Assembly: GCF_020886055.1 (NCBI RefSeq)
Contig: NZ_AP025184.1
Span: 682,001 to 746,000, forward strand
Direction of reading: 5' to 3'
Source: Flavobacterium ammoniigenes
GTDB lineage: Bacteria; Bacteroidota; Bacteroidia; Flavobacteriales; Flavobacteriaceae
Length of the DNA: 64,000 nucleotides
Position 1 is the first letter of the stretch; each line of letters starts with the position of its first letter. Positions 31,448-40,442 of this stretch are shown one piece after another. The notes beneath the pieces were generated by a model. That model did no database searches and was not told where the DNA came from. It saw nothing but the letters and a program-made list of their open reading frames with translations. The translations under genes and the position numbers were made by a program.

Positions 31448-32896
31448 CTAAAAACTTGCAATTTTAGAATCCATCCAAGCCAATCTATTGGTAAGATAGG
31501 TTTTTAATTCTGTTACACTGTTGTTATAATTATAATTGATGCCGGTCCATTTAGTGTAGTTTCTAATAATGGCATTATTATTTGTTAAATAGTTCGAGGT
31601 ATTAGTAGTTAATTCTAAGACTTTTGGAGTACTTAATGTGTTTGTGCGTAATTCTGTCCATCGTGATTTTAATTCACTTCTAAATTGTGGATCTTCCATT
31701 AATCGTTTCCACCAAAAAGGAACCATCCAGGCATCATTGGTTACATAATTATTATAGTTAATTATCCAATCGTTAACAGGAACTCTACCACCAGTGCCAT
31801 ATCCAATGTTCAAATCCCAAATAGGCCCCATTTTTAACTTTCCACCCCGGGCTTTGTGCATATAAGTACTTAAACGATAACCGTCAATATTACCTGCCAA
31901 TTCGTTGATAATAAAAAAATCAATAAAACTTTTTCGATCTATATAATTAGTATAGGTTCTGGTGTTCGTAGAGAAATTATCGGTTAGTAATGCGGTTTCA
32001 AAATCATTTACATAATTCTTTATATAGGCTTTTTGAGCAGCATTAATGGTTTCAGCTTTGGGATAATCGTAAACAAAATAAGTTTCTAAATATTTGTTGC
32101 TATGGTATGGAGCACCATACGCAGGAAAAGCAATTCGATTACGATTGATATCATAATTAGATCTAAAACTATTGAATTCTGTATAGCGACAATCATCATC
32201 CCAATTAGTATCATAATAAGAAAGGGGATGCGTTCCTAAAACATCACTTCCGGATGTTTTATCAATTTTTAAAATATAACCTCCAGTAATTTTTGCTGCG
32301 TCAGTATCAGCAGCTATTAATGATTCAATGTTGATTCTGTCTGGTCCTCTTTTTAATTTTTCCATCAAAACATAGATTCCAATATATACTCCGTTCAACT
32401 CTACTTCCACAAATTTTGAGCGGCTGGAATAATTACCCATATTGCGAAACAATTCATAGCCAAGATAATGGTACATTAACGTTCGGTCAAATATGGTATT
32501 CGGAGCCTGAAACACATCTCCGGTCAAAATCCAATCTTCCTCGGCGGGAAAACCTAAAATACTTACATCTTTCCCTTTTCCACTAGCATCTCGAGTTTCT
32601 ATACCAAATGATTTTTTGTCGGAAATTCGATACGAAGTAGATCCTCTATATTCAATACCAATCGTGCTATTCAAAACCCTTTTTTGATTGATATAAATTT
32701 CCATTTCACCAGCAATTTTAGGTTCGTTTAAAACAGAAGAGATGGTTTTAATTTTAATATAAGGCAATTCACTATTTCCTATATCAATAGCTGAAACTAA
32801 AGGTTTTGTTTCTTGAGAATCAACAGGCTCATCTTTAGAACAGTTGATGAAAATCAGTACAAAAATTACTAAGAAAAAGTGTTTTATTTTAAGCAT
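31448..32896 (-). CDS. CotH kinase-family lipoprotein
   Basis: 482 residues. Lipobox FINCSKDEPVDSQE: Cys about 19 plus an SKDE export signal for the outer face. The CotH domain shows IGIEYRGSTSYRISDKKSFGIETRD, DWILTGDVFQAPNTIFDRTLMYHYLGYELFRNMG, FVEVELNGVYIGIYVLMEKLKRGPDRI, GGYILKIDKTSG, SFIDFFIINELAGNIDGYRLSTYMHKARGGKLKMGPIWDLNIGYG (Asp-containing metal motif). In the family this atypical kinase phosphorylates secreted proteins (CotH on spore-coat CotB). It ends 3 bases from the DUF2490 stop, on the opposite strand, with no terminator between. Confidence 0.92.
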   Translation of the reverse strand: MLKIKHFFLVIFVLIFINCSKDEPVDSQETKPLVSAIDIGNSELPYIKIKTISSVLNEPKIAGEMEIYINQKRVLNSTIGIEYRGSTSYRISDKKSFGIETRDASGKGKDVSILGFPAEEDWILTGDVFQAPNTIFDRTLMYHYLGYELFRNMGNYSSRSKFVEVELNGVYIGIYVLMEKLKRGPDRINIESLIAADTDAAKITGGYILKIDKTSGSDVLGTHPLSYYDTNWDDDCRYTEFNSFRSNYDINRNRIAFPAYGAPYHSNKYLETYFVYDYPKAETINAAQKAYIKNYVNDFETALLTDNFSTNTRTYTNYIDRKSFIDFFIINELAGNIDGYRLSTYMHKARGGKLKMGPIWDLNIGYGTGGRVPVNDWIINYNNYVTNDAWMVPFWWKRLMEDPQFRSELKSRWTELRTNTLSTPKVLELTTNTSNYLTNNNAIIRNYTKWTGINYNYNNSVTELKTYLTNRLAWMDSKIASF

Positions 32897-33017
32897 AGAA
32901 TTATGGTATAAACCATAAAAGTATTAAAAATATTATCAATTGATAATTTGAAGTCTTTTATATTCAAAATGGAGTTGTTAATCTTTCTAAGTAATTCCGT
33001 ATTGTAAATATAGTTTG

Positions 33018-33025
33018 TAACTTTG
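33018..33025 (+). promoter_or_regulatory. -7 box TAACTTTG of the lipoprotein-mfd pair
   Basis: Perfect TAnnTTTG, 13 bases before ATG 33039. Confidence 0.55.
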
Positions 33026-33038
33026 TGCACCGAAGAAA

Positions 33039-33647
33039 ATGAATATGAAATATTTGGCCGTCTGTTTTTGTGCAACTTTTTTACTATTGACCTCTTGCAA
33101 AGAGGACAATCAGCAACTTGCTGGTGAAAATAAAAAAGCAGCTCAAAAAAAGGAAGTGATTTATAAGAATATCAGTAAAAGCTGGGATTTTTATGCGGCT
33201 CCAATTAACACCACTTCCGAACAAAGTGTTGCAAGTTGGACTGAATTTCGTCAATTCTTAGAAGAATTAGGTCAAAAACCCAGTAAAACGATTAGTGCAT
33301 TTCAGAAAAAAGCAGCAGAGCTTTCCAAGAAAGTGGTGCTGCTCAATAATAACATACCCTATCAATTCCAACAACCACAAATCAAAAGTCGAATAGGCAC
33401 TTTAATTACGAAAGTACGCGTACTGGATTTATTCATTCATTTGGATGCTATTCCGGATAAAAAAGTAGTTGTTTTGATTAGCGAAATCAATGCGGAGTTG
33501 GTTTCTTTGCAAAGGCAAATGGATAAAATTACCGAAAAAAGTAAAATTCCAGTTGAGGAAGGCGAATCAGATATGTTGAGAATGCTTGACACTACTAGAG
33601 CGATTCCAAATACAACCCTAGACCCTAATCTCCCACGCGTTGAGTAA
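33039..33647 (+). CDS. Lipoprotein of unknown function
   Basis: 202 residues, lipobox LLLTSCKEDNQQ, Cys about 20. The mature part is helix-rich: ISKSWDFYAAPINTTSEQSVASWTEFRQFLEELGQKP, AFQKKAAELSKKVVLLNNNIPYQFQQPQIKSRIGTLITKVRVLDLFIHLDAIPDKKVVVLISEINAELVSLQRQMDKIT. This is the shape of a small helical bundle often seen before mfd in Flavobacteriia; function unknown. Its last codons overlap the mfd start by 8 bases, so the two are translated together. Confidence 0.8.
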   Translation: MNMKYLAVCFCATFLLLTSCKEDNQQLAGENKKAAQKKEVIYKNISKSWDFYAAPINTTSEQSVASWTEFRQFLEELGQKPSKTISAFQKKAAELSKKVVLLNNNIPYQFQQPQIKSRIGTLITKVRVLDLFIHLDAIPDKKVVVLISEINAELVSLQRQMDKITEKSKIPVEEGESDMLRMLDTTRAIPNTTLDPNLPRVE

Positions 33648-36600
33648 AACTATCTATTCTATTTACGACAATTCGCCTAAAACGGAGCAAATTTCGACCC
33701 TTTTAGGGCAAAATAATACCGCAAAAATACAGCTGTCTGGATTGGTGGGATCTTCGATTTCATTTCTAATTCGCTCACTTTTTAAAAAATCAGAACTCCC
33801 TTTTGTATTGATTTTAAATGACAAAGAAGAAGCCGCTTATTTTTTGAACGATTTGGAACAAATGGTGGGCGACCAAGATGTATTGTTTTATCCCGCTTCT
33901 TTTCGACGCCCCTATCAAATAGAAGAAACTGACAATGTGAATGTGTTGCTTCGTGCCGAAGTTTTAAATCGCATCAACTCACGCAAAAAACCAGCTATTA
34001 TTGTAAGTTATCCTGAAGCGCTTTTTGAAAAAGTGGTCACTCGAAAGGAATTGGATAAAAACACTTTGAAAGTCGCTGTGGGCGACCAAATTTCGATTGA
34101 TTTTATCAATGAGGTACTGTTTGAATACGAATTCAAAAGAGTGGATTTTATAACAGAACCCGGCGAATTTTCGGTTCGAGGCGGTATCGTAGATGTGTTT
34201 TCGTTTTCCAATGATAATCCGTACCGAATCGAGTTTTTTGGCAACGAAGTAGACAGCATTAGAACCTTTGATGTGGCCACCCAATTGTCATTGGAACAAC
34301 AAAAGAAAATTGCCATTATTCCAAATGTAGAAAATAAATTTTTACAGGAAAATCGCGAAAGTTTTTTAGACTATATTTCTGAAAAAACGGTCATTTGTAT
34401 TCAAAATACCGAAGGATTATTAAGTCAATTGGACAAGCAATTTGCCAAGGCTGAAGAAGCGTTTGAAACACTATCTAAGGATATCAAACACGCCACGCCA
34501 GAGCAATTATTTTTGAATCAAGAACAATTTGTGAAACGCGCACTGAATTTTTCGGTGGTGGAATTGGATTCTAAGCCAATATTTAAAACGATCAAAAAGT
34601 TCGATTTTCATACGCAGCCGCAACCCTCTTTCAACAAACAATTTGATTTGTTGTTGAACAATTTGAACGACAATCATTTTAATGGTTACAAAAACTATTT
34701 GTTCTGTTCCAATGACAATCAAGCCAAGCGTTTTCATGATATTTTTGAAACCTTGGATGAGGCAAATTCAGAGAATATTCGTAAGCAATACAATACCGTT
34801 GTTTTGCCTTTGTACCAAGGATTTATTGACGAAGAAAATCAAATCACCTGCTATACCGATCATCAGATTTTTGAACGCTACCATAAATTCAGCATCAAAA
34901 ATGGCTATTCCAAAAAGCAAAACATTACCCTGAAAGAGCTGACTTCACTTTCGGTAGGAGATTATGTAACGCATATCGATCACGGAATTGGAAAGTTTGG
35001 CGGTTTGCAGAAAATTCAAGTCGAAGGCAAAACACAAGAAGCGATTAAATTGGTGTATGCCGATAATGATATTGTGTATGTGAGTATTCACTCTTTGCAC
35101 AAAATTTCAAGATACAATGGCAAAGACGGCACGCCTCCTAAAATTTATAAATTAGGGTCGAATGCTTGGAAAGTTTTAAAACAAAAAACCAAAGCGCGCG
35201 TCAAACATATTGCATTCAATTTGATTCAGCTTTATGCCAAAAGACGTTTGGAAAAAGGCTTTCAATATGCGCCGGATAGTTATTTGCAGAACGAATTAGA
35301 AAGTTCGTTTATCTACGAAGATACGCCGGACCAAATCAAATCGACTCAGGAAGTTAAAGCCGACATGGAAAGCGACCGACCTATGGATCGCTTGGTGTGT
35401 GGCGATGTAGGTTTTGGAAAAACAGAGGTGGCCATTCGTGCCGCTTTTAAGGCGGTGGATAACAGCAAACAAGTTGCTGTTTTGGTACCTACAACTATTT
35501 TGGCTTACCAACATTATCGCACTTTTTCGGAACGATTGAAAGACATGCCCGTTACAGTGGGTTATCTGAACCGATTTAGAACGGCCAAACAAAAAGCAGA
35601 AACCCTCAAGCAATTGGCCGAAGGGAAACTAGATATTGTTATTGGAACCCATCAGTTAGTAAACAAAAATGTGGTTTTTAAAGACCTTGGCTTATTGATT
35701 GTAGACGAGGAACAAAAATTTGGGGTAAACGTCAAAGACAAACTCAAAACAATCGCTGCCAATGTGGATACCTTGACGTTAACGGCTACACCTATTCCGA
35801 GAACCTTACAATTCTCGTTGATGGCTGCGCGTGATTTATCGGTAATCACTACGCCACCGCCGAATCGCTATCCTATTGAAACCAATGTGGTCGGCTTCAA
35901 TGAAGAGTTGATTCGCGATGCGATTTCCTATGAAATTCAGCGCAACGGCCAAGTCTTTTTTATCAATAACCGCATAGAAAACATCAAAGAAATTGCTGGA
36001 ATGATTCAGCGATTAGTGCCCAACGCCCGCGTAGGAATTGGCCACGGCCAAATGGAAGGCGCTAAACTTGAAGAACTGATGCTGGCTTTTATGAACGGCG
36101 AGTTTGATGTTTTGGTAGCGACTACCATTATTGAAAGTGGTTTGGATGTGCCGAATGCCAATACGATTTTTATCAACAATGCCAATAATTTTGGATTGTC
36201 TGATTTGCATCAAATGCGAGGTCGAGTAGGCCGAAGCAACAAAAAAGCGTTTTGCTATTTCATTTGTCCACCTTATTCTGCCATGACGGATGACGCTCGA
36301 AAACGAATTCAAGCCTTAGAACAATTTAGTGAACTAGGTAGCGGATTTAATATTGCTATGAAAGACTTGGAAATTCGTGGCGCAGGTGATTTGTTAGGAG
36401 GAGAACAAAGTGGTTTCATCAACGAAATTGGTTTTGACACCTATCAAAAAATTATGAATGAAGCTATCGAAGAGCTGAAGGAAAACGAATTCAAGGATCT
36501 GTATCCTGAGCAAAATGATATTGAAACCAAAGAATATGTCAAAGACTTGCAATTGGATACCGATTTTGAATTATTGTTCCCAGATGAATATATTAATACG

Positions 36601-37002
36601 GTTTCGGAACGATTGCTATTGTACAATGAGTTGGCTGACATCAAAGACGAAACATCACTTTTGGCCTATGAAAACAAATTGATTGACCGTTTTGGTCCGT
36701 TGCCAAAACAAGCGATTTCTTTATTGAGCAGCATGAAAATTAAATGGATTGCCACGCGATTAGGAATCGAAAAGCTGGTCATGAAACAAGGCAAAATGAT
36801 TGGGTATTTTGTGTCTGATCAACAATCGAATTACTACCAATCAGGACGTTTTCATCAAGTATTACAGTTTGTGCAAAAGCAAAGTGCGTTGTGCAAAATG
36901 AAAGAAAAACAAACGCCTAACGGATTGCGATTGTTGTTAACTTTTGAAAACGTAAAATCAATTCGCAAAGCATTAGAGTTGATGGAATTGATGGACAAAT
37001 AG
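33640..37002 (+). CDS. mfd: Transcription-repair coupling factor Mfd
   Basis: 1120 residues, full length. UvrB-like N-terminal part (EFSVRGGIVDVFSFSNDNPYRIEFFG), RNA-polymerase-interacting domain (GDYVTHIDHGIGKFGGLQKI), then superfamily 2 translocase motifs: Walker A GDVGFGKTEVAIRAA, LVPTTILAYQHY, DEEQ box LLIVDEEQKFGV, TATPIPRTL, IESGLDVPNANT, QMRGRVGRS and the GAGDLLGGEQSG segment. It removes stalled RNA polymerase and recruits excision repair. Translation starts at TTG 33640, inside the end of the lipoprotein gene. Confidence 0.98.
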   Translation: MSKTIYSIYDNSPKTEQISTLLGQNNTAKIQLSGLVGSSISFLIRSLFKKSELPFVLILNDKEEAAYFLNDLEQMVGDQDVLFYPASFRRPYQIEETDNVNVLLRAEVLNRINSRKKPAIIVSYPEALFEKVVTRKELDKNTLKVAVGDQISIDFINEVLFEYEFKRVDFITEPGEFSVRGGIVDVFSFSNDNPYRIEFFGNEVDSIRTFDVATQLSLEQQKKIAIIPNVENKFLQENRESFLDYISEKTVICIQNTEGLLSQLDKQFAKAEEAFETLSKDIKHATPEQLFLNQEQFVKRALNFSVVELDSKPIFKTIKKFDFHTQPQPSFNKQFDLLLNNLNDNHFNGYKNYLFCSNDNQAKRFHDIFETLDEANSENIRKQYNTVVLPLYQGFIDEENQITCYTDHQIFERYHKFSIKNGYSKKQNITLKELTSLSVGDYVTHIDHGIGKFGGLQKIQVEGKTQEAIKLVYADNDIVYVSIHSLHKISRYNGKDGTPPKIYKLGSNAWKVLKQKTKARVKHIAFNLIQLYAKRRLEKGFQYAPDSYLQNELESSFIYEDTPDQIKSTQEVKADMESDRPMDRLVCGDVGFGKTEVAIRAAFKAVDNSKQVAVLVPTTILAYQHYRTFSERLKDMPVTVGYLNRFRTAKQKAETLKQLAEGKLDIVIGTHQLVNKNVVFKDLGLLIVDEEQKFGVNVKDKLKTIAANVDTLTLTATPIPRTLQFSLMAARDLSVITTPPPNRYPIETNVVGFNEELIRDAISYEIQRNGQVFFINNRIENIKEIAGMIQRLVPNARVGIGHGQMEGAKLEELMLAFMNGEFDVLVATTIIESGLDVPNANTIFINNANNFGLSDLHQMRGRVGRSNKKAFCYFICPPYSAMTDDARKRIQALEQFSELGSGFNIAMKDLEIRGAGDLLGGEQSGFINEIGFDTYQKIMNEAIEELKENEFKDLYPEQNDIETKEYVKDLQLDTDFELLFPDEYINTVSERLLLYNELADIKDETSLLAYENKLIDRFGPLPKQAISLLSSMKIKWIATRLGIEKLVMKQGKMIGYFVSDQQSNYYQSGRFHQVLQFVQKQSALCKMKEKQTPNGLRLLLTFENVKSIRKALELMELMDK

Positions 37003-37010
37003 TAAACAAA

Positions 37011-37040
37011 AAAAACCTCCAAATTTGGAGGCTTTTTTTG
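37011..37040 (+). terminator. Terminator after mfd
   Basis: CCTCCAAATTTGGAGG (37017-37032) is a perfect palindrome flanked by A and T runs; it can act in both directions and also close the gene ending at 37053. Confidence 0.85.
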
Positions 37041-37052
37041 TTTAAAAAGGAT

Positions 37053-37709
37053 TTAATTTTTCAAATCTTTAATTACTTTGAAAGCTACATCGACTTCATT
37101 TTCGCTTACTAATATGGTAAACTCATTCGAAGTTGAAATCACCTCATTGATAATAATTCCTTCCCAAGCCAAGCGTTGGAAAATGAAATAATATATTCCT
37201 GGAACTACAATATTTTCTTTGGGTAATTTCACCGTAATGGAAGCTAAATTTTCTAGTTTTTGAATTAATTTTTCGTTGGCAAAATGTTTGTCAACCAAAT
37301 GATTCACGCTGCTACTTACTACGATATTCGTTTCATTCACCCCTCTTGACGAAGTATAAAAAATATCGGAATGACTATTAATATCTGTAATTAAATCAGC
37401 TTGTTTATTCAATACGCTTTCTGAAGCGGCAAAAGTATAATCGGTCAATTCAGAACGAACGGTAATTTCTCCGATATTTTTAATGACTTTATTGATTTTG
37501 TGGTTCAATTTAAAATCCAATTCTTCGGTCAATCTTTTTAAGGCCATTACAATGGCACCTTGTTTTACTTCTTTGCCAAATTCATTCTCTAATTCACTCA
37601 TAATATTGCGAGAAAGAGACGTTAAATTGATAATTCCTAGTGACAGGGCATTTAGTAAAAAAGGTTTTGTTTTGATGTAATTTTCTACAATGGACGAAAC
37701 AGTTTTCAT
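37053..37709 (-). CDS. Helix-turn-helix/ACT-like regulator-type protein
   Basis: 218 residues. The first 80 look like a winged helix (VENYIKTKPFLLNALSLGIINLTSLSRNIMSELENEFGKEVKQGAIVMALKRLTEEL). The rest has two beta-alpha-beta units resembling aspartokinase ACT domains: ITVRSELTDYTFAAS...FYTSSRGVNETNIVVSSSVNHLVDKHF and LASITVKLPKENIVVPGIYYFIFQRLAWEGIIINEVISTSNEFTILVSENEVDVAFKVI. An amino-acid-responsive regulator is a reasonable guess; members are sometimes labelled aspartate kinase although no kinase domain exists. It has its own promoter box at 37779-37786. Confidence 0.78.
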   Translation of the reverse strand: MKTVSSIVENYIKTKPFLLNALSLGIINLTSLSRNIMSELENEFGKEVKQGAIVMALKRLTEELDFKLNHKINKVIKNIGEITVRSELTDYTFAASESVLNKQADLITDINSHSDIFYTSSRGVNETNIVVSSSVNHLVDKHFANEKLIQKLENLASITVKLPKENIVVPGIYYFIFQRLAWEGIIINEVISTSNEFTILVSENEVDVAFKVIKDLKN

Positions 37710-37778
37710 AGTAGGTAGGGTTTAGTTGTTGTTTTAAAAATAGTAGTTAGGTTGTTGTAGTTGTGTTAAAAACCGCAG

Positions 37779-37786
37779 CAAATATA
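37779..37786 (-). promoter_or_regulatory. -7 box TATATTTG of the HTH/ACT-like gene
   Basis: Perfect TAnnTTTG on the minus strand, about 70 bases before ATG 37709. Confidence 0.5.
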
Positions 37787-37830
37787 AATAAAAAAACAAT
37801 TTGTTACAAATATAACATTAAAAAATATAC

Positions 37831-38190
37831 TCAAAAATGAAAAAACGCGTCTGTAAGGTGTTCAATAACAAATTCTTGGTCTTTTTTACTAATAGCTATG
37901 ATGTCAAATCGCACGTCTAGATCTAAATCGTTTTCGGTTACATAAGCATGAACTGCTTTTACTAATAATTGGATTTTTTTTGGCTTTACAAAGTCTTGTG
38001 GAAGACCAAATTCAATTGAAGATCGGGTTTTTACTTCTACAACAGCTAAGGTGTTGTTTTTTTGTGCCAAAATATCAATTTCAGCTTTTTGAAATACCCA
38101 ATTGGTTTCCAAAATAGCATAACCATTTTTTTGAAGGTATTCGGCCGCTAGTTCTTCTCCAAGTTTTCCTAATTCGTTGTGTTCGGCCAT
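37831..38190 (-). CDS. YraN/UPF0102 family nuclease-like protein
   Basis: 119 residues: EHNELGKLGEELAAEYLQKNGYAILETNWVFQKAEIDILAQKNNTLAVVEVKTRSS. The order GE..A..YL...GY.IL..N, E/D-I-D-I and VEVKTR is the Holliday-resolvase-like/restriction-endonuclease fold of UPF0102, with the ID and ExK catalytic signature. Role in DNA processing suspected only. It follows the LD-carboxypeptidase gene by 21 bases on the same strand. Confidence 0.92.
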   Translation of the reverse strand: MAEHNELGKLGEELAAEYLQKNGYAILETNWVFQKAEIDILAQKNNTLAVVEVKTRSSIEFGLPQDFVKPKKIQLLVKAVHAYVTENDLDLDVRFDIIAISKKDQEFVIEHLTDAFFHF

Positions 38191-38211
38191 ATCAATGAAG
38201 ATTAAATAGAG

Positions 38212-39174
38212 TTATTCAAACACCACAGTACTACAATTTTCAGTTACTTCAATTGTAGCAGTAGCGCCTAAAATCAAGGCTCTGTTGTCGTGAATGTGAC
38301 CAGCAGGAAAGTTAAAAACCATAGGAATGTTATATTGTTTTGTCACATCTTGAACAATTTCAAGGGCATTTTTCCCCCAAGGGATATCGTTGTCTTTCAT
38401 ATCGGTCATAGAACCTACAATGATTCCTTTGAGACTTTCCAAACAACCGTTACGTTTCAAGTTCATCATCATACGATCAATATGGTACAGGTATTCGTCC
38501 AAATCTTCGATGTATAAAATTTTGTCTTTGCAATCAATAGCTGAGGGCGAACCCAATAAGCTATATAAGATAGATAAATTACCTCCTACTACTTCGCCAG
38601 TCGCTTTACCTAATCGGTTCATAGGATGCGGATCAATGGCATATTGTAAAGGTTGTCCAAATAAAGACAAACGCAAACTTTCAATCGCTTCCTTACTCGC
38701 TTTAGCAAGACTAATAGGCATAATGCCATGAATGGATTTGTAGCCCATCGTATTCAAATGGCTGTGTAAAACGGTAACATCGCTAAACCCTACCAACCAT
38801 TTTGGAGATTTTTTAAACTGTGTGAAATCAATTAAATCGACTACTCTTACGGTGCCGTAACCCCCGCGAGCACACCAGATAGCTTTAATATTGGGATTGT
38901 CTAATTGTTCTTGTAAATCGGCAGCACGTTGTTCATCACTTCCGGCTAATTGATTTTCTTCTAAGCCAATACTTTTCCCAATAACAACGTTAAGGCCCCA
39001 ACTTTCTAATAAATCAATAGTAGGCTGCATGCTTTTCACGATATGTTTTCGGGCAGTGGCTAAAATAGCAACAGTATCTCCTTTTTGTAAATAGGGTGGT
39101 GTAATCATAGTCGTTTGGGCTTGCATAGTGATAGAAAGTAAACTTATAATGAATAAGTAGAAAGTTTTTCTCAT
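38212..39174 (-). CDS. Exported LD-carboxypeptidase (S66)
   Basis: 320 residues with a signal peptide (TFYLFIISLLSITMQAQ). S66 triad: nucleophile Ser in WLVGFSDVTVLHSHL, Glu in KILYIEDLDEYLYHIDRMM, His in FPAGHIHDNRALILGAT; also TPPYLQKGDTVAILATARK at the start and AIWCARGGYGTVRVVD. The family removes the terminal D-Ala from murein tetrapeptides during peptidoglycan recycling; a signal peptide places it in the periplasm. A TATATTTG box lies upstream. Confidence 0.94.
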   Translation of the reverse strand: MRKTFYLFIISLLSITMQAQTTMITPPYLQKGDTVAILATARKHIVKSMQPTIDLLESWGLNVVIGKSIGLEENQLAGSDEQRAADLQEQLDNPNIKAIWCARGGYGTVRVVDLIDFTQFKKSPKWLVGFSDVTVLHSHLNTMGYKSIHGIMPISLAKASKEAIESLRLSLFGQPLQYAIDPHPMNRLGKATGEVVGGNLSILYSLLGSPSAIDCKDKILYIEDLDEYLYHIDRMMMNLKRNGCLESLKGIIVGSMTDMKDNDIPWGKNALEIVQDVTKQYNIPMVFNFPAGHIHDNRALILGATATIEVTENCSTVVFE

Positions 39175-39221
39175 AAATGAAATCTGTTGTTCAACAGTAT
39201 TTATTTTTAAACAAATATAGA

Positions 39222-39229
39222 CAAATCCG
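39222..39229 (-). promoter_or_regulatory. -7 box TATATTTG of the LD-carboxypeptidase gene
   Basis: Perfect TAnnTTTG, 47 bases before ATG 39174. Confidence 0.5.
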
Positions 39230-39303
39230 AAATCACTTTTTATTTCCCTCCCAATTTCTTAGTTTTACTCCACCCATTAATTACTGTCCTAAATCCTATA
39301 GTT

Positions 39304-40401
39304 ATGAGAATCTGCCCCATTCTTTGTAGTCTTCTGTTAGTGTCTTTGTCTTTAAAATCCTTTGGACAATCTAAAAAATTCCTAATTCATACAGTTGCGT
39401 TTTACAACTTTGAAAATTTGTTTGACACCATAAATGATCCTAACACATTTGATGAAGATTGGACACCAAAAGGTTCTCAACATTGGACTTTTGACAAATA
39501 CCAAAACAAGTTAACCCATCTTGCTCGAGTTTTGGCAGAAATTGGCAGCTCAGAAAATCCAGAATCTCCAACCTTCATTGGCGGGTGCGAAATAGAAAAT
39601 AGAGGCGTGTTAGAGGATCTAATCCAGCAACCCAACTTAGCGGATAAAACGTACGGCATTATCCATTTTGACTCTCCAGACAAAAGAGGGATTGATGTTG
39701 CTTTATTGTATCGGAAAAACTTTTTTCAGCCAACTTCCTATGCCAATATCCCATTGTATGTGTTCCAAGGAGAAGCAAAACCCAAGAATGAGACAGCTGA
39801 AAGCACGGATGATATTGAAATAGTCAGTCCCAAGAATAAAAGAGTGTATACACGAGATCAACTCTTGGTTACAGGATTTTTAGAGGGCGAAGAAATCCAT
39901 CTGATTGTCAACCATTGGCCTTCTCGCTCAGGCGGAGAGCAACGATCGAGCCCCTTTCGGGAAGCGGCAGGAGCCTTAAATAGAAAAATAATGGATTCGC
40001 TACAGCAAATTAATCCCAATGCCAAAGTGATCACCATGGGTGATTTAAATGATGGGCCCTATAACAAAAGCGTAAAAATTGCTTTGGGCGCTAAGGACAA
40101 AAAAAGGGAAACTCCGCAATTTGGCATTTTCAATCCTTTTGAAGAAATGCAAAAAAGAGGGATGGGTACCATTGCACATCGCGATGCTTGGGATATTTTT
40201 GACCAAATAATGGTCTCAGAATCATTGTTGAAAAACGAGTATTCTTCTTGGCAATTCTGGAAAGCAGGAATTTACAATAAGTCTTTTTTAATTCAAAAAT
40301 CGGGATCCTTCAAAGGATATCCTTTGCGACATTCGGCTACCGAAATTGGTTTTAGCGATCATTTTCCAGTCTATATTTATTTGATCAAAGAGAAAAATTA
40401 G
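39304..40401 (+). CDS. Exported endonuclease/exonuclease/phosphatase family protein
   Basis: 365 residues, signal peptide (ICPILCSLLLVSLSLKSFGQ). The DNase I-like fold shows VAFYNFENLFDTINDP (metal Asn), FIGGCEIENRGVLEDL (metal Glu), RGIDVALLYRK, LIVNHWPSRSGGE, VITMGDLNDGPYN (Asp/Asn) and IGFSDHFPVYIY (catalytic Asp-His). All catalytic positions seem intact. Members are nucleases or phosphoesterases; export suggests nutrient scavenging of nucleic acids or phosphoesters. Confidence 0.93.
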   Translation: MRICPILCSLLLVSLSLKSFGQSKKFLIHTVAFYNFENLFDTINDPNTFDEDWTPKGSQHWTFDKYQNKLTHLARVLAEIGSSENPESPTFIGGCEIENRGVLEDLIQQPNLADKTYGIIHFDSPDKRGIDVALLYRKNFFQPTSYANIPLYVFQGEAKPKNETAESTDDIEIVSPKNKRVYTRDQLLVTGFLEGEEIHLIVNHWPSRSGGEQRSSPFREAAGALNRKIMDSLQQINPNAKVITMGDLNDGPYNKSVKIALGAKDKKRETPQFGIFNPFEEMQKRGMGTIAHRDAWDIFDQIMVSESLLKNEYSSWQFWKAGIYNKSFLIQKSGSFKGYPLRHSATEIGFSDHFPVYIYLIKEKN

Positions 40402-40442
40402 CCAAGATATTTGACTAAATTTACGCTTTCAAAAATTAGACT

